64,000 bases of DNA from Dissulfuribacter thermophilus (GCF_001687335.1 NZ_MAGO01000004.1:62001-126000); one strand, 5' to 3'. Shown: positions 26,515 through 35,893, counted from the stretch's first letter. Notes: generated from the letters alone by a model not told the origin. Numbers and translations are program-made.

Positions 26515-28266
26515 ATGAATAAAAATACTCAGAATATCCTGGTTGCATGGAAGAAGATCTGGCGACTTATTAGGCCGTATATTTCCATTGTCATACTCTC
26601 CATAATACTGAGCCTAGTCGCCTCTGGGCTCAAGGGTATCATTGCCTGGCTCGTCAAGCCAGCAATGGATCGCGTTTTCATAGAAGGCCAGAGGCAGTAT
26701 CTCCTGGCACTTCCCATTGGTATGTTCGTGGTATTTGTCTTGAGGGGTGTTGCCGACTGCGCTCAGGCCTATCTAATGGCAAACGCCGGCTTGAGACTCG
26801 TAAGGGACCTTAGAAACAAACTATTCATCAACATGGTGAGAATGCCAGTTTCAAGGTCCACGCAATGGAGATCAGGAGACATCATCTCACGTCAGCTAAT
26901 GGATGTAGCCCTTTTCGGACACGTCCTTTCAGATAGTTTTAGCGTGTTCTTGGTGGAGGTCCCCACAGTTATAGTGCTTATGGGCGTAGCCTTCTATAGG
27001 GGGCGCTCCATTGCTCTGTTGGCCCTCACTCTTTTGCCTTTGGTAGCCCTTGGGACCAGGAGTTTTGGTCGTCTGGTCAAAAAAAGACGTATTGAAGTGC
27101 AAAAATTCATGGGGCGTCTAACCCACCGCATGAACGAGGCCCACAATGGGCTCAAGGTCATAAAGATCTTTGGCATGACAGACGATAAAATAGGGCAATT
27201 TATGACGGAAAACCAACGGGTCTATCACCAGGATTCCAGGGTAGTCCTGTTTAAACAGGGGACACGCCTATTCATAGACCTCATCTCCGGTTCTGCTGTT
27301 GCCATAATCCTTGGGTGGGGAGGCGTATTGATTGCAAGGGGAGCAATGACCACTGGTGATCTCTTTTCCATCATCGTATCCCTTGGCATGCTGTTCACCC
27401 CTCTTAAACGCCTTGGTTCTGCCTACAACATACTCCAAGAGAGCGTAGGAGTCCTAGAACGAATAGAGGAATACCTGAACGTCCAACCTGAATTGATCCA
27501 AGGCAAAGAGGCATGGCCACTGAAAAAGGCCCTCAGACTGGAGGGTGTTACGTTTTCATATCCAAATTCACCAGAACCAATCCTAAAGGACATAAACCTC
27601 AAGATACCTGCTGGGAAAATGGTGGCAATAGTAGGGCCGAGCGGTGCTGGAAAGAGCACCCTGGTGGATCTGTTCGTCCGATTCATTACCCCCGATCGAG
27701 GGAAAATCCTATGGGACGATACAGACATCCAATCTTTCAACATAGAGAGCCTGAGGGCGCAAATAGGACTGGTCACCCAAGAGGTCATCCTCTTTTCCGA
27801 TTCCATCCTGGAAAATATTGCAGCAGGCCGCCCCTCAGCCTCTTTTGAAGAGGTGGTTGAAGCTGCAAAGATGGCCGATGCCCATGACTTTATCTCAGCG
27901 CTGCCAGATGGTTATTACACAGTCCTCGACGAACGGGGGCTCAATCTCTCTGGAGGCCAGAGGCAGCGTATTGCGCTGGCAAGGGCGATCCTGAAGGACC
28001 CTTCCCTCCTCATCTTGGATGAGGCCACGAGCGCCCTCGATACCGTATCTGAGCAGGCGATTCAGCGGGCACTCCAGAAAATAAAAAAGGGGCGCACTAC
28101 CGTTGTCATTGCCCACAGGCTGAGCACAATAGTAAATGCAGACCTCATAGTAATAATGGATAGAGGGAAAATCGTTGCCCTAGGAGACCACGAGGGATTA
28201 TTGGACTCTTCAGCACTTTACAGGGAACTTTTCAATGCCTGGCAGAAAAATGATACTTCAGGATAA
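26515..28266 (+). CDS. msbA: Lipid A export ABC transporter MsbA
   Basis: A 583-residue half-transporter with an N-terminal six-helix membrane domain (about 20-310) and a C-terminal ATPase domain. The ATPase has Walker A (GPSGAGKSTLVD), Q-loop (GLVTQEVILFS), signature (LNLSGGQRQRIALARA), Walker B (LLILDEATSALD) and switch histidine (VIAHRLSTI). Length and layout match MsbA, which flips lipid A-core across the inner membrane. Genes on either side include glycosyltransferases and an O-antigen ligase. Paralogous peptide exporters are the main alternative, but location favours MsbA. Confidence 0.88.
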   Translation: MNKNTQNILVAWKKIWRLIRPYISIVILSIILSLVASGLKGIIAWLVKPAMDRVFIEGQRQYLLALPIGMFVVFVLRGVADCAQAYLMANAGLRLVRDLRNKLFINMVRMPVSRSTQWRSGDIISRQLMDVALFGHVLSDSFSVFLVEVPTVIVLMGVAFYRGRSIALLALTLLPLVALGTRSFGRLVKKRRIEVQKFMGRLTHRMNEAHNGLKVIKIFGMTDDKIGQFMTENQRVYHQDSRVVLFKQGTRLFIDLISGSAVAIILGWGGVLIARGAMTTGDLFSIIVSLGMLFTPLKRLGSAYNILQESVGVLERIEEYLNVQPELIQGKEAWPLKKALRLEGVTFSYPNSPEPILKDINLKIPAGKMVAIVGPSGAGKSTLVDLFVRFITPDRGKILWDDTDIQSFNIESLRAQIGLVTQEVILFSDSILENIAAGRPSASFEEVVEAAKMADAHDFISALPDGYYTVLDERGLNLSGGQRQRIALARAILKDPSLLILDEATSALDTVSEQAIQRALQKIKKGRTTVVIAHRLSTIVNADLIVIMDRGKIVALGDHEGLLDSSALYRELFNAWQKNDTSG

Positions 28267-28639
28267 CCCCTGTCCAAAAGCCCCCCTTCTTCCAGCTTAC
28301 CTTAGTTCACAAAGGGACACCCACTTTTTATATACCCTGCTCCCGGCCATCGTCCTTATGTCGACAACAACCTGCCTGTCTTTATTAGAATCCAGATTGA
28401 ACTAGTTGAGATCCAGATATTTCCGTCTTGTGAAGATAGTTTTGCCAGGCGGCCTGGCTCATGTTTTGACAACTATCCTGCGGGGTTAGGAAATAGGCAA
28501 AAAATTAAGGAATTCGCTATATCTGAGGGCTTTTCAATTTATGAGTAAAAAAATACCCGTAACCTTTGACATATGTTGGCAATATAAAAAGGTAATAACG
28601 AAATTTCATGTTCTTTGGAAGCACATTGATGCTCAGTTT
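28267..28639. other. Gap between msbA and the RAYT gene
   Basis: No gene is supported here. The gap holds a copy of the RAYT flanking motif (28314-28330) and a short GC-rich inverted repeat GCCAGGC-G-GCCTGGC (28444-28458) followed by TCATGTTTTG, a possible msbA terminator. Confidence 0.45.
28314..28330. repeat. Flanking motif GGGACACCCACTTTTTA, inverted partner of 29785-29806
   Basis: Its complement (TAAAAAGTGGGTGTCCC) matches AAAAATGGGTGTCCTTTTT on the other side of the RAYT transposase. The shared core is TGGGTGTCC, in opposite orientation at the two ends. REP-associated transposases recognise short structured sequences, so this pair may mark the ends of a mobile unit. Confidence 0.45.
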
Positions 28640-29680
28640 TCAACCCAAGGCCCTGCGTGCTGCCCTCATGCCCTTCACAAACCTCACCCCCACAAATGCG
28701 CTCCTTTTACGCAACCTCATGCTGTCACCCACTGCATGGCCAAACTCTTTCAAAAAACTCCTGGAAAGTTCAAGAAATCCCTTGGGCTCTATCCCTAGCC
28801 TTTTGAGGATAGTGGGAGCTCCCACGTCCACATGGCCAAGGCCCTCTTTCCTTATATGCCTCGCAGTCCAGTCCACTAGCTCGAGATATTCATGAAATTC
28901 GTATGGAATCTCGGTGACATGGCAACAAGAAACACCCTTTGCAACCTTGCTGTGGCCCCGTTCTGATGGACCATATTCTTTTGATACATTTGATACATTC
29001 CCCTTAAATGGCATGAGCCTTTCATCATAGGCCTTCTTCCCATTCATGGCCTCTATGCGCTCATATACGGATGTAAACTCAGATTCTTCAGGGTACTTGG
29101 CAATGCCTGCCCTTACTGGATTCAAGTCCACATAGGCAAGGGCTGCCAAAAGGGCCTTCTCATCCAAAAGGGCCTGGCTCTTATAACGGCCCTCCCAGAA
29201 CCGACCCCTTGCACCATCCTCCTTGTTAGCGAGTCTCGCCACATATTCATTCAGAGTCCTCATGTACCACGAAAGACTGTAAAGACGCCCCCTTATCTCC
29301 TCCACTGACCTCAAAAGCACATCCCTCTCACCATCTGTGAGCTCCTCACCATCCATGAACTTCCTCATTACATCAGTACCCTGAAACAGCCTGGTCCACC
29401 TCTCTATGACCTCCCTATCATCCAAACTCAACGCCATGTCCCTGTCCACGTACAGTATCACATGATAGTGATTGCTCATCACTGCATAACCCGCCACATG
29501 AATACAGAAAACCTCGGACAACTTCTTTATTCTCTCTGCTATCCACCCTCTCCTGTGAGAAAAATCTTTTCCGGTAACTTTGTCCTTGCCACACAAAAAA
29601 GCTCGCCTCACACATCTGCTCACGCAGTGATACCACGGCGTCTCGTCCAAGGACACTATGCTCGACCTGGGCATGGTCAT
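28640..29680 (-). CDS. REP-associated tyrosine transposase (RAYT, Transposase_17/Y1 family)
   Basis: A 346-residue member of the Y1 HUH single-strand transposase family. It has the HUH metal motif (SNHYHVILYVD) near residue 75 and the family-typical block with candidate catalytic tyrosine (LSWYMRTLNEYVARLAN), followed by GRFWEGRYKSQALLDE and LAALAYVDLNPVRAGIA. A long C-terminal extension of about 130 residues looks like a helical DNA-binding domain. RAYTs are usually single-copy domesticated genes that mobilise REP sequences. The ATG at 29680 is preferred: GGAGGG is 9 bases upstream, whereas the ATG at 29689 is immediately against that site. It is flanked by inverted motifs at 28314 and 29785. 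Confidence 0.88.
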   Translation of the reverse strand: MTMPRSSIVSLDETPWYHCVSRCVRRAFLCGKDKVTGKDFSHRRGWIAERIKKLSEVFCIHVAGYAVMSNHYHVILYVDRDMALSLDDREVIERWTRLFQGTDVMRKFMDGEELTDGERDVLLRSVEEIRGRLYSLSWYMRTLNEYVARLANKEDGARGRFWEGRYKSQALLDEKALLAALAYVDLNPVRAGIAKYPEESEFTSVYERIEAMNGKKAYDERLMPFKGNVSNVSKEYGPSERGHSKVAKGVSCCHVTEIPYEFHEYLELVDWTARHIRKEGLGHVDVGAPTILKRLGIEPKGFLELSRSFLKEFGHAVGDSMRLRKRSAFVGVRFVKGMRAARRALG

Positions 29681-29689
29681 CTCTGTCAT

Positions 29690-30064
29690 CCCTCCATATT
29701 TTATTTAAATACGATCGTTCCCTGACTTACCGATCCTTTCATGTCCCTCATTAAAAATCTACCTCTTTAGGTCTAGATAGTCAACAAAAATGGGTGTCCT
29801 TTTTATTACTGAATCTTAGGTAAACTTGCGGGCTCTCCAATTTAGGTTCATATATACGGGGATAACCAACCTAGTGCCTGAAGATGTCCACTAGGATTGC
29901 TGGCGGAAGCCAAGCTGTGATCTTCATGGAAAATCTTGACATGAGGAACATGACGGCATCGGGTTCTGGGTCGGTGAAGGACTAAGCCAGAGTTTGTATG
30001 CATAAAGTAGCGAGCACACGGAAAATGTTGACGTAAACGCAGTAAAATTGTGAGGTATGAGAAG
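29690..30064. other. Divergent gap upstream of the GAPDH gene
   Basis: About 375 bases without a supported gene. Apart from the RAYT flanking motif at 29785, a TTGACA (29937-29942) could be a -35 element for the GAPDH transcript, but no matching -10 is evident. No tRNA or riboswitch-like structure was recognised. Confidence 0.35.
29785..29806. repeat. Flanking motif TGGGTGTCC, inverted partner of 28314-28330
   Basis: AAAAATGGGTGTCCTTTTT lies about 105 bases upstream of the RAYT start, in opposite orientation to the copy beyond its 3' end. Confidence 0.45.
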
Positions 30065-31117
30065 ATGCCAGTCAGACCTATTAAGATCGCCATAAATGGA
30101 TTGGGCCGTATCGGAAGAGAGATCGCCAGGCGGATCATCACCCTAGACACCAGGGGCCTTGAACTGATTGCGATCAATACCATTGACCCCTTGGAGGCCA
30201 GCGTTTTTCTCCTGGAGCGAGACACCCTCTACGGCAAATTCCCCATCCAGGCCAGTCCCCTGGACGGGGATCTCATATTGAATGGAAGGAAGATTCGCAT
30301 GTTCCACATCGAGGACCCAGCGCTTCTACCGTGGAAAGACCTCGATATCGATCTGGTCATCGAGTGCGCCGGCATAGGCCAGAAGGCATGGGGGCACCTT
30401 GAGGCCGGTGCAGCCAGGGTCATAGTGGCAGGCTCCATCCCCAACCCGGATATCACAGTTTCCATGGGAGTAAACCACCAGGAGATCAATCCTGACATGC
30501 ACAGGATGATATGCGGGGCGAGCTGCACCACTGCCATGATTGCCCCTGCACTCAAGGTCCTGGACAACAAATTTGTGGTTGAAAAGGCCATGGTGACATT
30601 CGTCCATTCGTACACCAATGACCAGGCCCTGCTGGACTCATGTCGTGCAGACTTCAGGAGGGCGAGGTCAGCGACCCAGAACCTAATCCCCACCACAACA
30701 AGCGCAATCCACCATCTTTCTGAAATATTTCCACATCTCAAGGGGAAAATCGACGGCACAGCCATACGCGTGCCTACCCCCATTGTCCACATGGCCCATC
30801 TCATAGTCCAATTGCATGGGAAGATAGATAAAAAGGACCTCATGGACGCCATGCTGGAGGCCTCCAAAGGGCCAATGAAGGACATACTTGCCATAAACCA
30901 TGCCCCCCTGGTGAGCATGGACTTCAAGGGCGAGAGTCACTCTTGCATAGTGGACATGGGCCTTTCCACTACATTCAAAGACATGGCAAGGATTTTGATC
31001 TGGCACGACAACGAATATGGATACTGCTCAAGGCTCCTCGAGCTGATAGAATACGTAGCAAGCCTTACAGTGAGGGGATCCAAAGCCGGCAACGGAGACA
31101 CCCTGGATTCCCCTTGA
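30065..31117 (+). CDS. gap: Glyceraldehyde-3-phosphate dehydrogenase, type I, divergent
   Basis: A cytosolic NAD(P)-dependent enzyme converting glyceraldehyde 3-phosphate to 1,3-bisphosphoglycerate in glycolysis or gluconeogenesis. The Rossmann motif INGLGRIGREIARRI is at the N-terminus, the catalytic cysteine in GASCTTAMIAP (about residue 155), its histidine partner in FVHSYTNDQ, and the C-terminal HDNEYGYCSRL. At 350 residues it is slightly longer than usual. It departs from common GapA at several places, e.g. SCTTAMIAP for SCTTNCLAP, and an unusual NTIDPLEASVFLLERD segment. Erythrose-4-phosphate dehydrogenase is an alternative. ATG 30065 has GAGG nine bases upstream; the ATG at 30050 is too close to it. 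Confidence 0.86.
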   Translation: MPVRPIKIAINGLGRIGREIARRIITLDTRGLELIAINTIDPLEASVFLLERDTLYGKFPIQASPLDGDLILNGRKIRMFHIEDPALLPWKDLDIDLVIECAGIGQKAWGHLEAGAARVIVAGSIPNPDITVSMGVNHQEINPDMHRMICGASCTTAMIAPALKVLDNKFVVEKAMVTFVHSYTNDQALLDSCRADFRRARSATQNLIPTTTSAIHHLSEIFPHLKGKIDGTAIRVPTPIVHMAHLIVQLHGKIDKKDLMDAMLEASKGPMKDILAINHAPLVSMDFKGESHSCIVDMGLSTTFKDMARILIWHDNEYGYCSRLLELIEYVASLTVRGSKAGNGDTLDSP

Positions 31118-31173
31118 TTTGTATTTTACCGGATTCCTGTTAAAGTTAGTCAAAATTCTTATGGAGAACTACC

Positions 31174-32634
31174 ATGAAAATTCCCCGTGTGATGTCTACT
31201 CAGCACCCAGACAACGTGAAGCTTCCCTTCTTTGCCCAAAACCAGGACATGTCTGGAAACGATGAAATACACGAGGCCTATTATGCCTTTTCCCACATCG
31301 GCTGCGATGAGCAGATGTGGGACTGCGAGGGGAAAGAAGCTGATGCATACGTTGTGAGGAAATTACTCACCCGATACGAGCACTTTTTTAAGCACACACG
31401 CCTGGGAGAAGACGTCAGGCTCACTCTCCGCCTCCCCAACCCAGACGTGGAAAAGAGCGAGGCCAAGGTCTTTGTGGAGACACTTGAGAGCATTCCCCGC
31501 TCCTGCGACACAGCCAGCCTGTTTTATGGCTTTGATTCGCCGCCAATCCGTGAAGTCATCCTCCCCATGACCATGTCTGCAGAAAGCATGAACCGCGTAT
31601 ATCACTATTACAAGGACTTTGTTGTAGGCAAACAAAACAAGCCTTTTTATCCTGGAGATATCAAGATTTCCGAATGGTTTGGGGAGTTCAAACCTGCTGA
31701 GATCCATGTAATCCCCCTTTTTGAAGACCGAGAACACCTATTGGAGGCGCACAATATTCTCAGAGCCTATCTGGCAGACAAAGACATTGAGCACCAGCGG
31801 GTATTCCTCGCTAGATCAGACCCAGCAATGAATTACGGCATGGTAAGCGCCATCCTCTGTAACAAGCTCGCCCTCCAAAGGTTACAGAGTCTTTCAAAGG
31901 AAATAGGCGTGAAGATTTATCCGATACTTGGAGTAGGCAGCGCCCCGTTCAGAGGACACCTTTCTCCTGAAACAGTGGACATGGTGCTAAATGAGTATCC
32001 AGATGTCCAGACATTTACAGTTCAATCTGCATTTAAATACGACTATCCATTTGCCATGGTGACCAATGCCATAAATAAATTGCACAAGTCCAAAATGAGA
32101 GAACGGGATGAAATAGACGAAGAACGATGCCTCCAGATAATCGACAAGGTTTCTAAAAATTATCAGCATGTTATCGAACACCTTGCACCACTCATAAATT
32201 ACGTGGCATCATTTGTGCCCCGCAGAAGGATGCGAAAGCTCCATGTGGGTCTATTCGGCTACGCCAGAAGTGTCGGAGACACAAATCTGCCCAGGGTCAT
32301 CAGTTTCTGCACAGCCTGTTATTCAATAGGCCTCCCGCCTGAGCTTCTTGGCCTCTATCCCTTAACAGATGAAGATCTTCGCTGCATAGAAGACATGCAT
32401 GTCAATTTCCTGTTCGACGTCCACATGGGCATGTCCTATTTCAACCAGGAAGTCCTTACAATCTTGCCTGAAGAGGTGAAAAAAAACCTTCGATTCGACT
32501 GGGGTTCATATGAAATCAATGAAGAGCACCGGGAAATCACCTCGAGAATCATCAAGGCAGTCCAAAACCGTGACAGTTCTTCATTGCAAAGAGACCTCAT
32601 CGAGGCCGCACATATAAGGGGGTTCCTGGGTTAA
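31174..32634 (+). CDS. ppcA: Archaeal-type phosphoenolpyruvate carboxylase
   Basis: A 486-residue archaeal-type PEP carboxylase (PpcA) catalysing PEP + bicarbonate to oxaloacetate, an anaplerotic step. The start MKIPRVMSTQHPDNVKLPFF is typical of this family, and the length is about half that of the classical bacterial enzyme. Further conserved segments are DEQMWDCEGKE, FEDREHLLEAHNIL, FLARSDPAMNYGM and GSAPFRGHLSP. The family is sporadic in bacteria and more common in archaea, clostridia and some Desulfobacterota. It follows the GAPDH gene by 56 bases in the same direction, which puts two gluconeogenic/anaplerotic enzymes together. It is followed by a palindromic hairpin. Confidence 0.93.
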   Translation: MKIPRVMSTQHPDNVKLPFFAQNQDMSGNDEIHEAYYAFSHIGCDEQMWDCEGKEADAYVVRKLLTRYEHFFKHTRLGEDVRLTLRLPNPDVEKSEAKVFVETLESIPRSCDTASLFYGFDSPPIREVILPMTMSAESMNRVYHYYKDFVVGKQNKPFYPGDIKISEWFGEFKPAEIHVIPLFEDREHLLEAHNILRAYLADKDIEHQRVFLARSDPAMNYGMVSAILCNKLALQRLQSLSKEIGVKIYPILGVGSAPFRGHLSPETVDMVLNEYPDVQTFTVQSAFKYDYPFAMVTNAINKLHKSKMRERDEIDEERCLQIIDKVSKNYQHVIEHLAPLINYVASFVPRRRMRKLHVGLFGYARSVGDTNLPRVISFCTACYSIGLPPELLGLYPLTDEDLRCIEDMHVNFLFDVHMGMSYFNQEVLTILPEEVKKNLRFDWGSYEINEEHREITSRIIKAVQNRDSSSLQRDLIEAAHIRGFLG

Positions 32635-32637
32635 TAT

Positions 32638-32655
32638 GCAGCCCAATTGGGCTGC
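32638..32655 (+). terminator. Palindromic hairpin after ppcA
   Basis: GCAGCCC-AATT-GGGCTGC, a perfect 7-bp stem with a 4-base loop beginning 3 bases after the ppcA stop. The following sequence is only moderately T-rich, so termination may need other factors. Confidence 0.55.
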
Positions 32656-32726
32656 CATTGTATCCATTTTGGATCAACGTGCCTCTGGCATTTCAACTCA
32701 AAAGGGGCTTACCAAACTTACCGGAT

Positions 32727-32745
32727 CCCCTGGCATTGCCAGGGG
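32727..32745 (+). terminator. GC-rich hairpin ahead of the polysaccharide locus
   Basis: CCCCTGGC-ATT-GCCAGGGG, an 8-bp perfect stem with a 3-base loop, about 270 bases before the first polysaccharide gene. It may be a second terminator or a leader structure linked to the RfaH-like protein. No clear U-tract follows. Bases 32760-33014 are AT-rich and otherwise featureless; they probably hold the promoter. Confidence 0.4.
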
Positions 32746-33014
32746 CCCCTTAGTACCTATGCTTCCCCTCTTTCTCATATCTTTGAAAAACCTTCGCACT
32801 ACATAATCCAGACTAAAATATTGCAATCTGCTTTTTTTCTGTTAAATATTTTTCATATTTTTTTCAATTGTGGGGTGGGTCGAAAATTTCTCTCTTATTC
32901 CACTATTAATTTGGAAAAAAGATGGATTTTAGCCCCAAAACGAGCTTTTTATAGTGATTAAAATTTTGGGTATGTTGGTTTTTCCAAGACTACTATAAAA
33001 AATATTAACAGACG

Positions 33015-34448
33015 ATGTACTTAGGCAATAAAAAAATTTTAAAGTATTTTCTGCGCCTGCTCGATCTAGCCCTGCTAATTGTTAGCATGGTCGCAGCCTA
33101 CATTTTGAAAAAAGACTTTCTCGGAGGTTATTCTGGGCTTTCCGAGAACGAGAACTATTTCCTCGTCTTTTTCCTCATGTTCCTTGGCTGCTATGTGAGC
33201 TTCAATTTCTTCGGGCTCTACAGAGCAAGGGAACTTCGCTCCATACCCAATATACTGGTCAAGGTGCTCCTGGCCCTGGGATCAGCCTCTATCTTTCTGA
33301 TTGTCTCCCTATATATCTTTCATCAAGCAGACATAAGTCGTCTTTTGCTCCTGCTCATCAACTCAATTGCTTTTGTCCTGGTATCATTGAGGGCGATTCT
33401 CACTTACAAGTATCTTCATTCAGGCTCTAGCAGAGAAAAAAATTCTGTGAACATACTCATCATAGGCAGTAAGGAACGGGCCAAGGAGACCATAAAGACC
33501 ATATATTCAGCCCCAACCAATCTACTCAATGTAGTAGGGTGCCTGGAACTAGATGATAGGCGCAAGGGCCAGGATGTGGTTGAGGGCGTGAAGATATTGG
33601 GAGGAATGAACAGTTTCTGTTCCCTGCTACTCAATGAGGTCATAGACGAGGTCATCTTTGCAATTCCCCTCAAAAAGATCCCAAATGTAACTTCTTATAT
33701 CAAATTTGCAGAAAAACTTGGCATTAGAATCCGGATAATGCCAGACTGGCAGCTACAAAAGATAATGTTTAGGCCAGAGACGGCCTCGATCACCTTTGAT
33801 GATTTGGTGGGCCTTCCCACCCTTCTGCTTTCCTCCACCCCAAGGAAAGATGTTCAGTTACTCATAAAAAATATCATCGATTACGTAGGGGCTGGCCTAG
33901 GCCTTCTTATTATGTCTCCTCTCATGCTCATTATAGCCATTTTAATAAAACTGGACTCCAGTGGGCCAGTGTTTTTCATTCAGGAAAGAGTGGGAGTAAA
34001 CGGTCGTCATTTCAAATTATACAAGTTTCGTACCATGGTAAAAAATGCGGAGGAGTTGAAGAAAAAGCTCGAGCAACAAAATGAAATGGATGGCCCAGTA
34101 TTCAAGATAAAGAATGATCCGCGCATCACCCGCATCGGGAAAATTCTCAGAAAGACAAGCCTGGATGAGCTCCCCCAGTTGTTCAATGTCCTAAGGGGAG
34201 AAATGAGCCTAGTTGGCCCAAGACCCCCTCTTCCCAACGAAGTGGAAAAATACGAGCCACATCAAAGGAGACGACTCTCCATGAAGCCTGGACTTACCTG
34301 CATATGGCAGGTAAGCGGGAGGAATGATGTGGATTTTGACTCCTGGATGAAGATGGACCTGGAATACATAGACAACTGGTCCTTACTCCTAGACTTGAAA
34401 CTCATTTTTCGCACCATGTTGGTAGTTCTACTGGGCACTGGGCGGTAA
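33015..34448 (+). CDS. Polyprenyl glycosylphosphotransferase starting exopolysaccharide synthesis (WbaP/WcaJ type)
   Basis: A 477-residue initiating enzyme that transfers a hexose-1-phosphate from UDP-sugar to undecaprenyl phosphate in the inner membrane. Four N-terminal membrane helices (about 10-130) precede a Rossmann-like domain (NILIIGSKERAKETI) and a further helix (YVGAGLGLLIMSPLMLIIA). The C-terminal catalytic domain has the bacterial sugar transferase signatures: GPVFFIQERVGVNGRHF, KFRTM, KTSLDELPQLFNVLRGEMSLVGPRPPLP and WQVSGRNDVDF. It opens the plus-strand polysaccharide locus. Likely substrate is UDP-glucose or UDP-galactose, in line with galU nearby, but this is inference. Confidence 0.92.
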   Translation: MYLGNKKILKYFLRLLDLALLIVSMVAAYILKKDFLGGYSGLSENENYFLVFFLMFLGCYVSFNFFGLYRARELRSIPNILVKVLLALGSASIFLIVSLYIFHQADISRLLLLLINSIAFVLVSLRAILTYKYLHSGSSREKNSVNILIIGSKERAKETIKTIYSAPTNLLNVVGCLELDDRRKGQDVVEGVKILGGMNSFCSLLLNEVIDEVIFAIPLKKIPNVTSYIKFAEKLGIRIRIMPDWQLQKIMFRPETASITFDDLVGLPTLLLSSTPRKDVQLLIKNIIDYVGAGLGLLIMSPLMLIIAILIKLDSSGPVFFIQERVGVNGRHFKLYKFRTMVKNAEELKKKLEQQNEMDGPVFKIKNDPRITRIGKILRKTSLDELPQLFNVLRGEMSLVGPRPPLPNEVEKYEPHQRRRLSMKPGLTCIWQVSGRNDVDFDSWMKMDLEYIDNWSLLLDLKLIFRTMLVVLLGTGR

Positions 34449-34496
34449 GGCAAAGAGGCAGCCATGGGCCAAAGATAGAAGTGAGAGTGGGAATTC

Positions 34497-34913
34497 ATGG
34501 ACGAAGACAAGACCAATGGCATAAAAAACGACCCATTCATAAGAGAATTATTGAGAAAACTCCCCTCTGAAGAGAGGGATTCCTTTACAGACAGACAGTT
34601 ATTGGCCCTCAAGGCAGCACTTGGGGCCAGAAGGCGATGGGGACGCCACCTCATTGATATTAGAGGCACAATAGGCCTTTGGAGATGGCGCTACTATTAC
34701 GTCATCCTAGGAGGAAGAGAAAGGAGGAAACTGAGCAGGCGACAAGAGCAGATGTTGAGAAGCGTAAAGCTGGCATTCCTTGTTGGCTTTCTTACATTTT
34801 CATCTCTGCTCGGCCTGCTGATCATATATCTGGTGAAGTCGGCCCTTGGCATAGACCTGATACCAGGTTTCAGCCTTGGGATTTGGGATTGGTTCAAAAA
34901 AAATGTTTTATAG
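34497..34913 (+). CDS. Small membrane protein of unknown function
   Basis: A 138-residue protein with a charged N-terminal region (RQLLALKAALGARRRWGRH), a conserved-looking IDIRGTIGLWRWRYYYVILGG block at about residues 52-73 and one strong transmembrane helix (LAFLVGFLTFSSLLGLLIIYLV, about 92-113) before the C-terminus. A ribosome site (GAGTGGG) is weak. It sits between the initiating transferase and galU, so a role in polysaccharide assembly is possible. Similar short proteins are sometimes annotated as 3-phosphoshikimate carboxyvinyltransferase, which nothing here supports. Confidence 0.72.
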   Translation: MDEDKTNGIKNDPFIRELLRKLPSEERDSFTDRQLLALKAALGARRRWGRHLIDIRGTIGLWRWRYYYVILGGRERRKLSRRQEQMLRSVKLAFLVGFLTFSSLLGLLIIYLVKSALGIDLIPGFSLGIWDWFKKNVL

Positions 34914-34965
34914 ACCCAGATGTGGATGACTTTTTTGCTGTATCTGGGGATAGAGGAGGAGGTAG

Positions 34966-35874
34966 ATGAAGATACAGAAGGCTGTTTTCCCTGTAGGGGG
35001 GCTTGGAACCCGTTTTTTACCAGCCACAAAGGCAATGCCAAAGGAGATGCTGCCTGTTGTAGACCGTCCGCTAATACAATATGCAGTGGAGGAGGCAGTA
35101 GCCTCTGGTATTGAGCAGATAATCTTTGTGACGGGTAAGGGTAAGGAGGCCCTGGAGGACCACTTTGACCGTGCCCACAACCTAGAGAACATCCTTAAAG
35201 AACGGGGCAAAAGGGATCTGTTAGAACAGGTAGAGAGCCTTGTCCCAGAATCAGGGACCATTATTTATACCCGCCAAGACCAACCACTTGGCCTCGGACA
35301 TGCCATATGGTGTGCCAGAAATGTAGTTGGTGATGAGCCATTTGCAGTCCTGCTTGCCGATGACCTCATACACTCAGAGACACCCGTCCTCAAAAAGATG
35401 ATAGAGGAATTCGACAGGCTTAGGGCATCCATAGTCGCTGTTGAAGAGGTCAACCCCAACCAGACTGGTAAATATGGAATAGTCGAGCCTGTAGAGAACA
35501 TGGACGACATCATCAGAATAGGCGGCCTTGTGGAAAAACCAAAACCAGAAGAGGCCCCTTCAAACCTGGCCATAATAGGCCGCTATATCCTCACTCCCAA
35601 GATCTTTGAGATACTGGACCGTAAGATTGTGGGCGCGGGCAATGAAATACAGTTAACAGACGCAATGGCAATCCTCTTAGAGTCTCAGCCGATATTCGGC
35701 TATCGATTCAGAGGGAAACGCTTTGACTGTGGGGACAAAGCCGGTTTCCAGATGGCCAATCTGGCATTCTCTCTGGACTGGCCAGAACTACGCAGTGACC
35801 TGCTGCCTTTTTTATCATCAATATTGGATGAATACGATTCTGAAGAAAAACAGCAGAACAATACCCACTATTAA
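34966..35874 (+). CDS. galU: UTP-glucose-1-phosphate uridylyltransferase
   Basis: A 302-residue nucleotidyltransferase making UDP-glucose from UTP and glucose-1-phosphate for polysaccharide synthesis. The N-terminal nucleotide-binding signature is KAVFPVGGLGTRFLPATKAMPKEMLPV. The active-site regions are QPLGLGHAIWCA, LLADDLI (metal-binding Asp), GLVEKPKPEEAPSN and FDCGDKAGFQMA. Length matches GalU. GAGGAGG precedes the start. It lies 52 bases after the small membrane protein and 19 bases before the RfaH-like gene. Confidence 0.94.
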   Translation: MKIQKAVFPVGGLGTRFLPATKAMPKEMLPVVDRPLIQYAVEEAVASGIEQIIFVTGKGKEALEDHFDRAHNLENILKERGKRDLLEQVESLVPESGTIIYTRQDQPLGLGHAIWCARNVVGDEPFAVLLADDLIHSETPVLKKMIEEFDRLRASIVAVEEVNPNQTGKYGIVEPVENMDDIIRIGGLVEKPKPEEAPSNLAIIGRYILTPKIFEILDRKIVGAGNEIQLTDAMAILLESQPIFGYRFRGKRFDCGDKAGFQMANLAFSLDWPELRSDLLPFLSSILDEYDSEEKQQNNTHY

Positions 35875-35893
35875 AAGGAAACGGAGAAAAAAA

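Noticed and set aside
32647-32961. 104-codon frame in the gap after ppcA
   Set aside because: Overlaps both hairpins, has no ribosome site and its sequence looks random; the gap is more likely terminator plus promoter.
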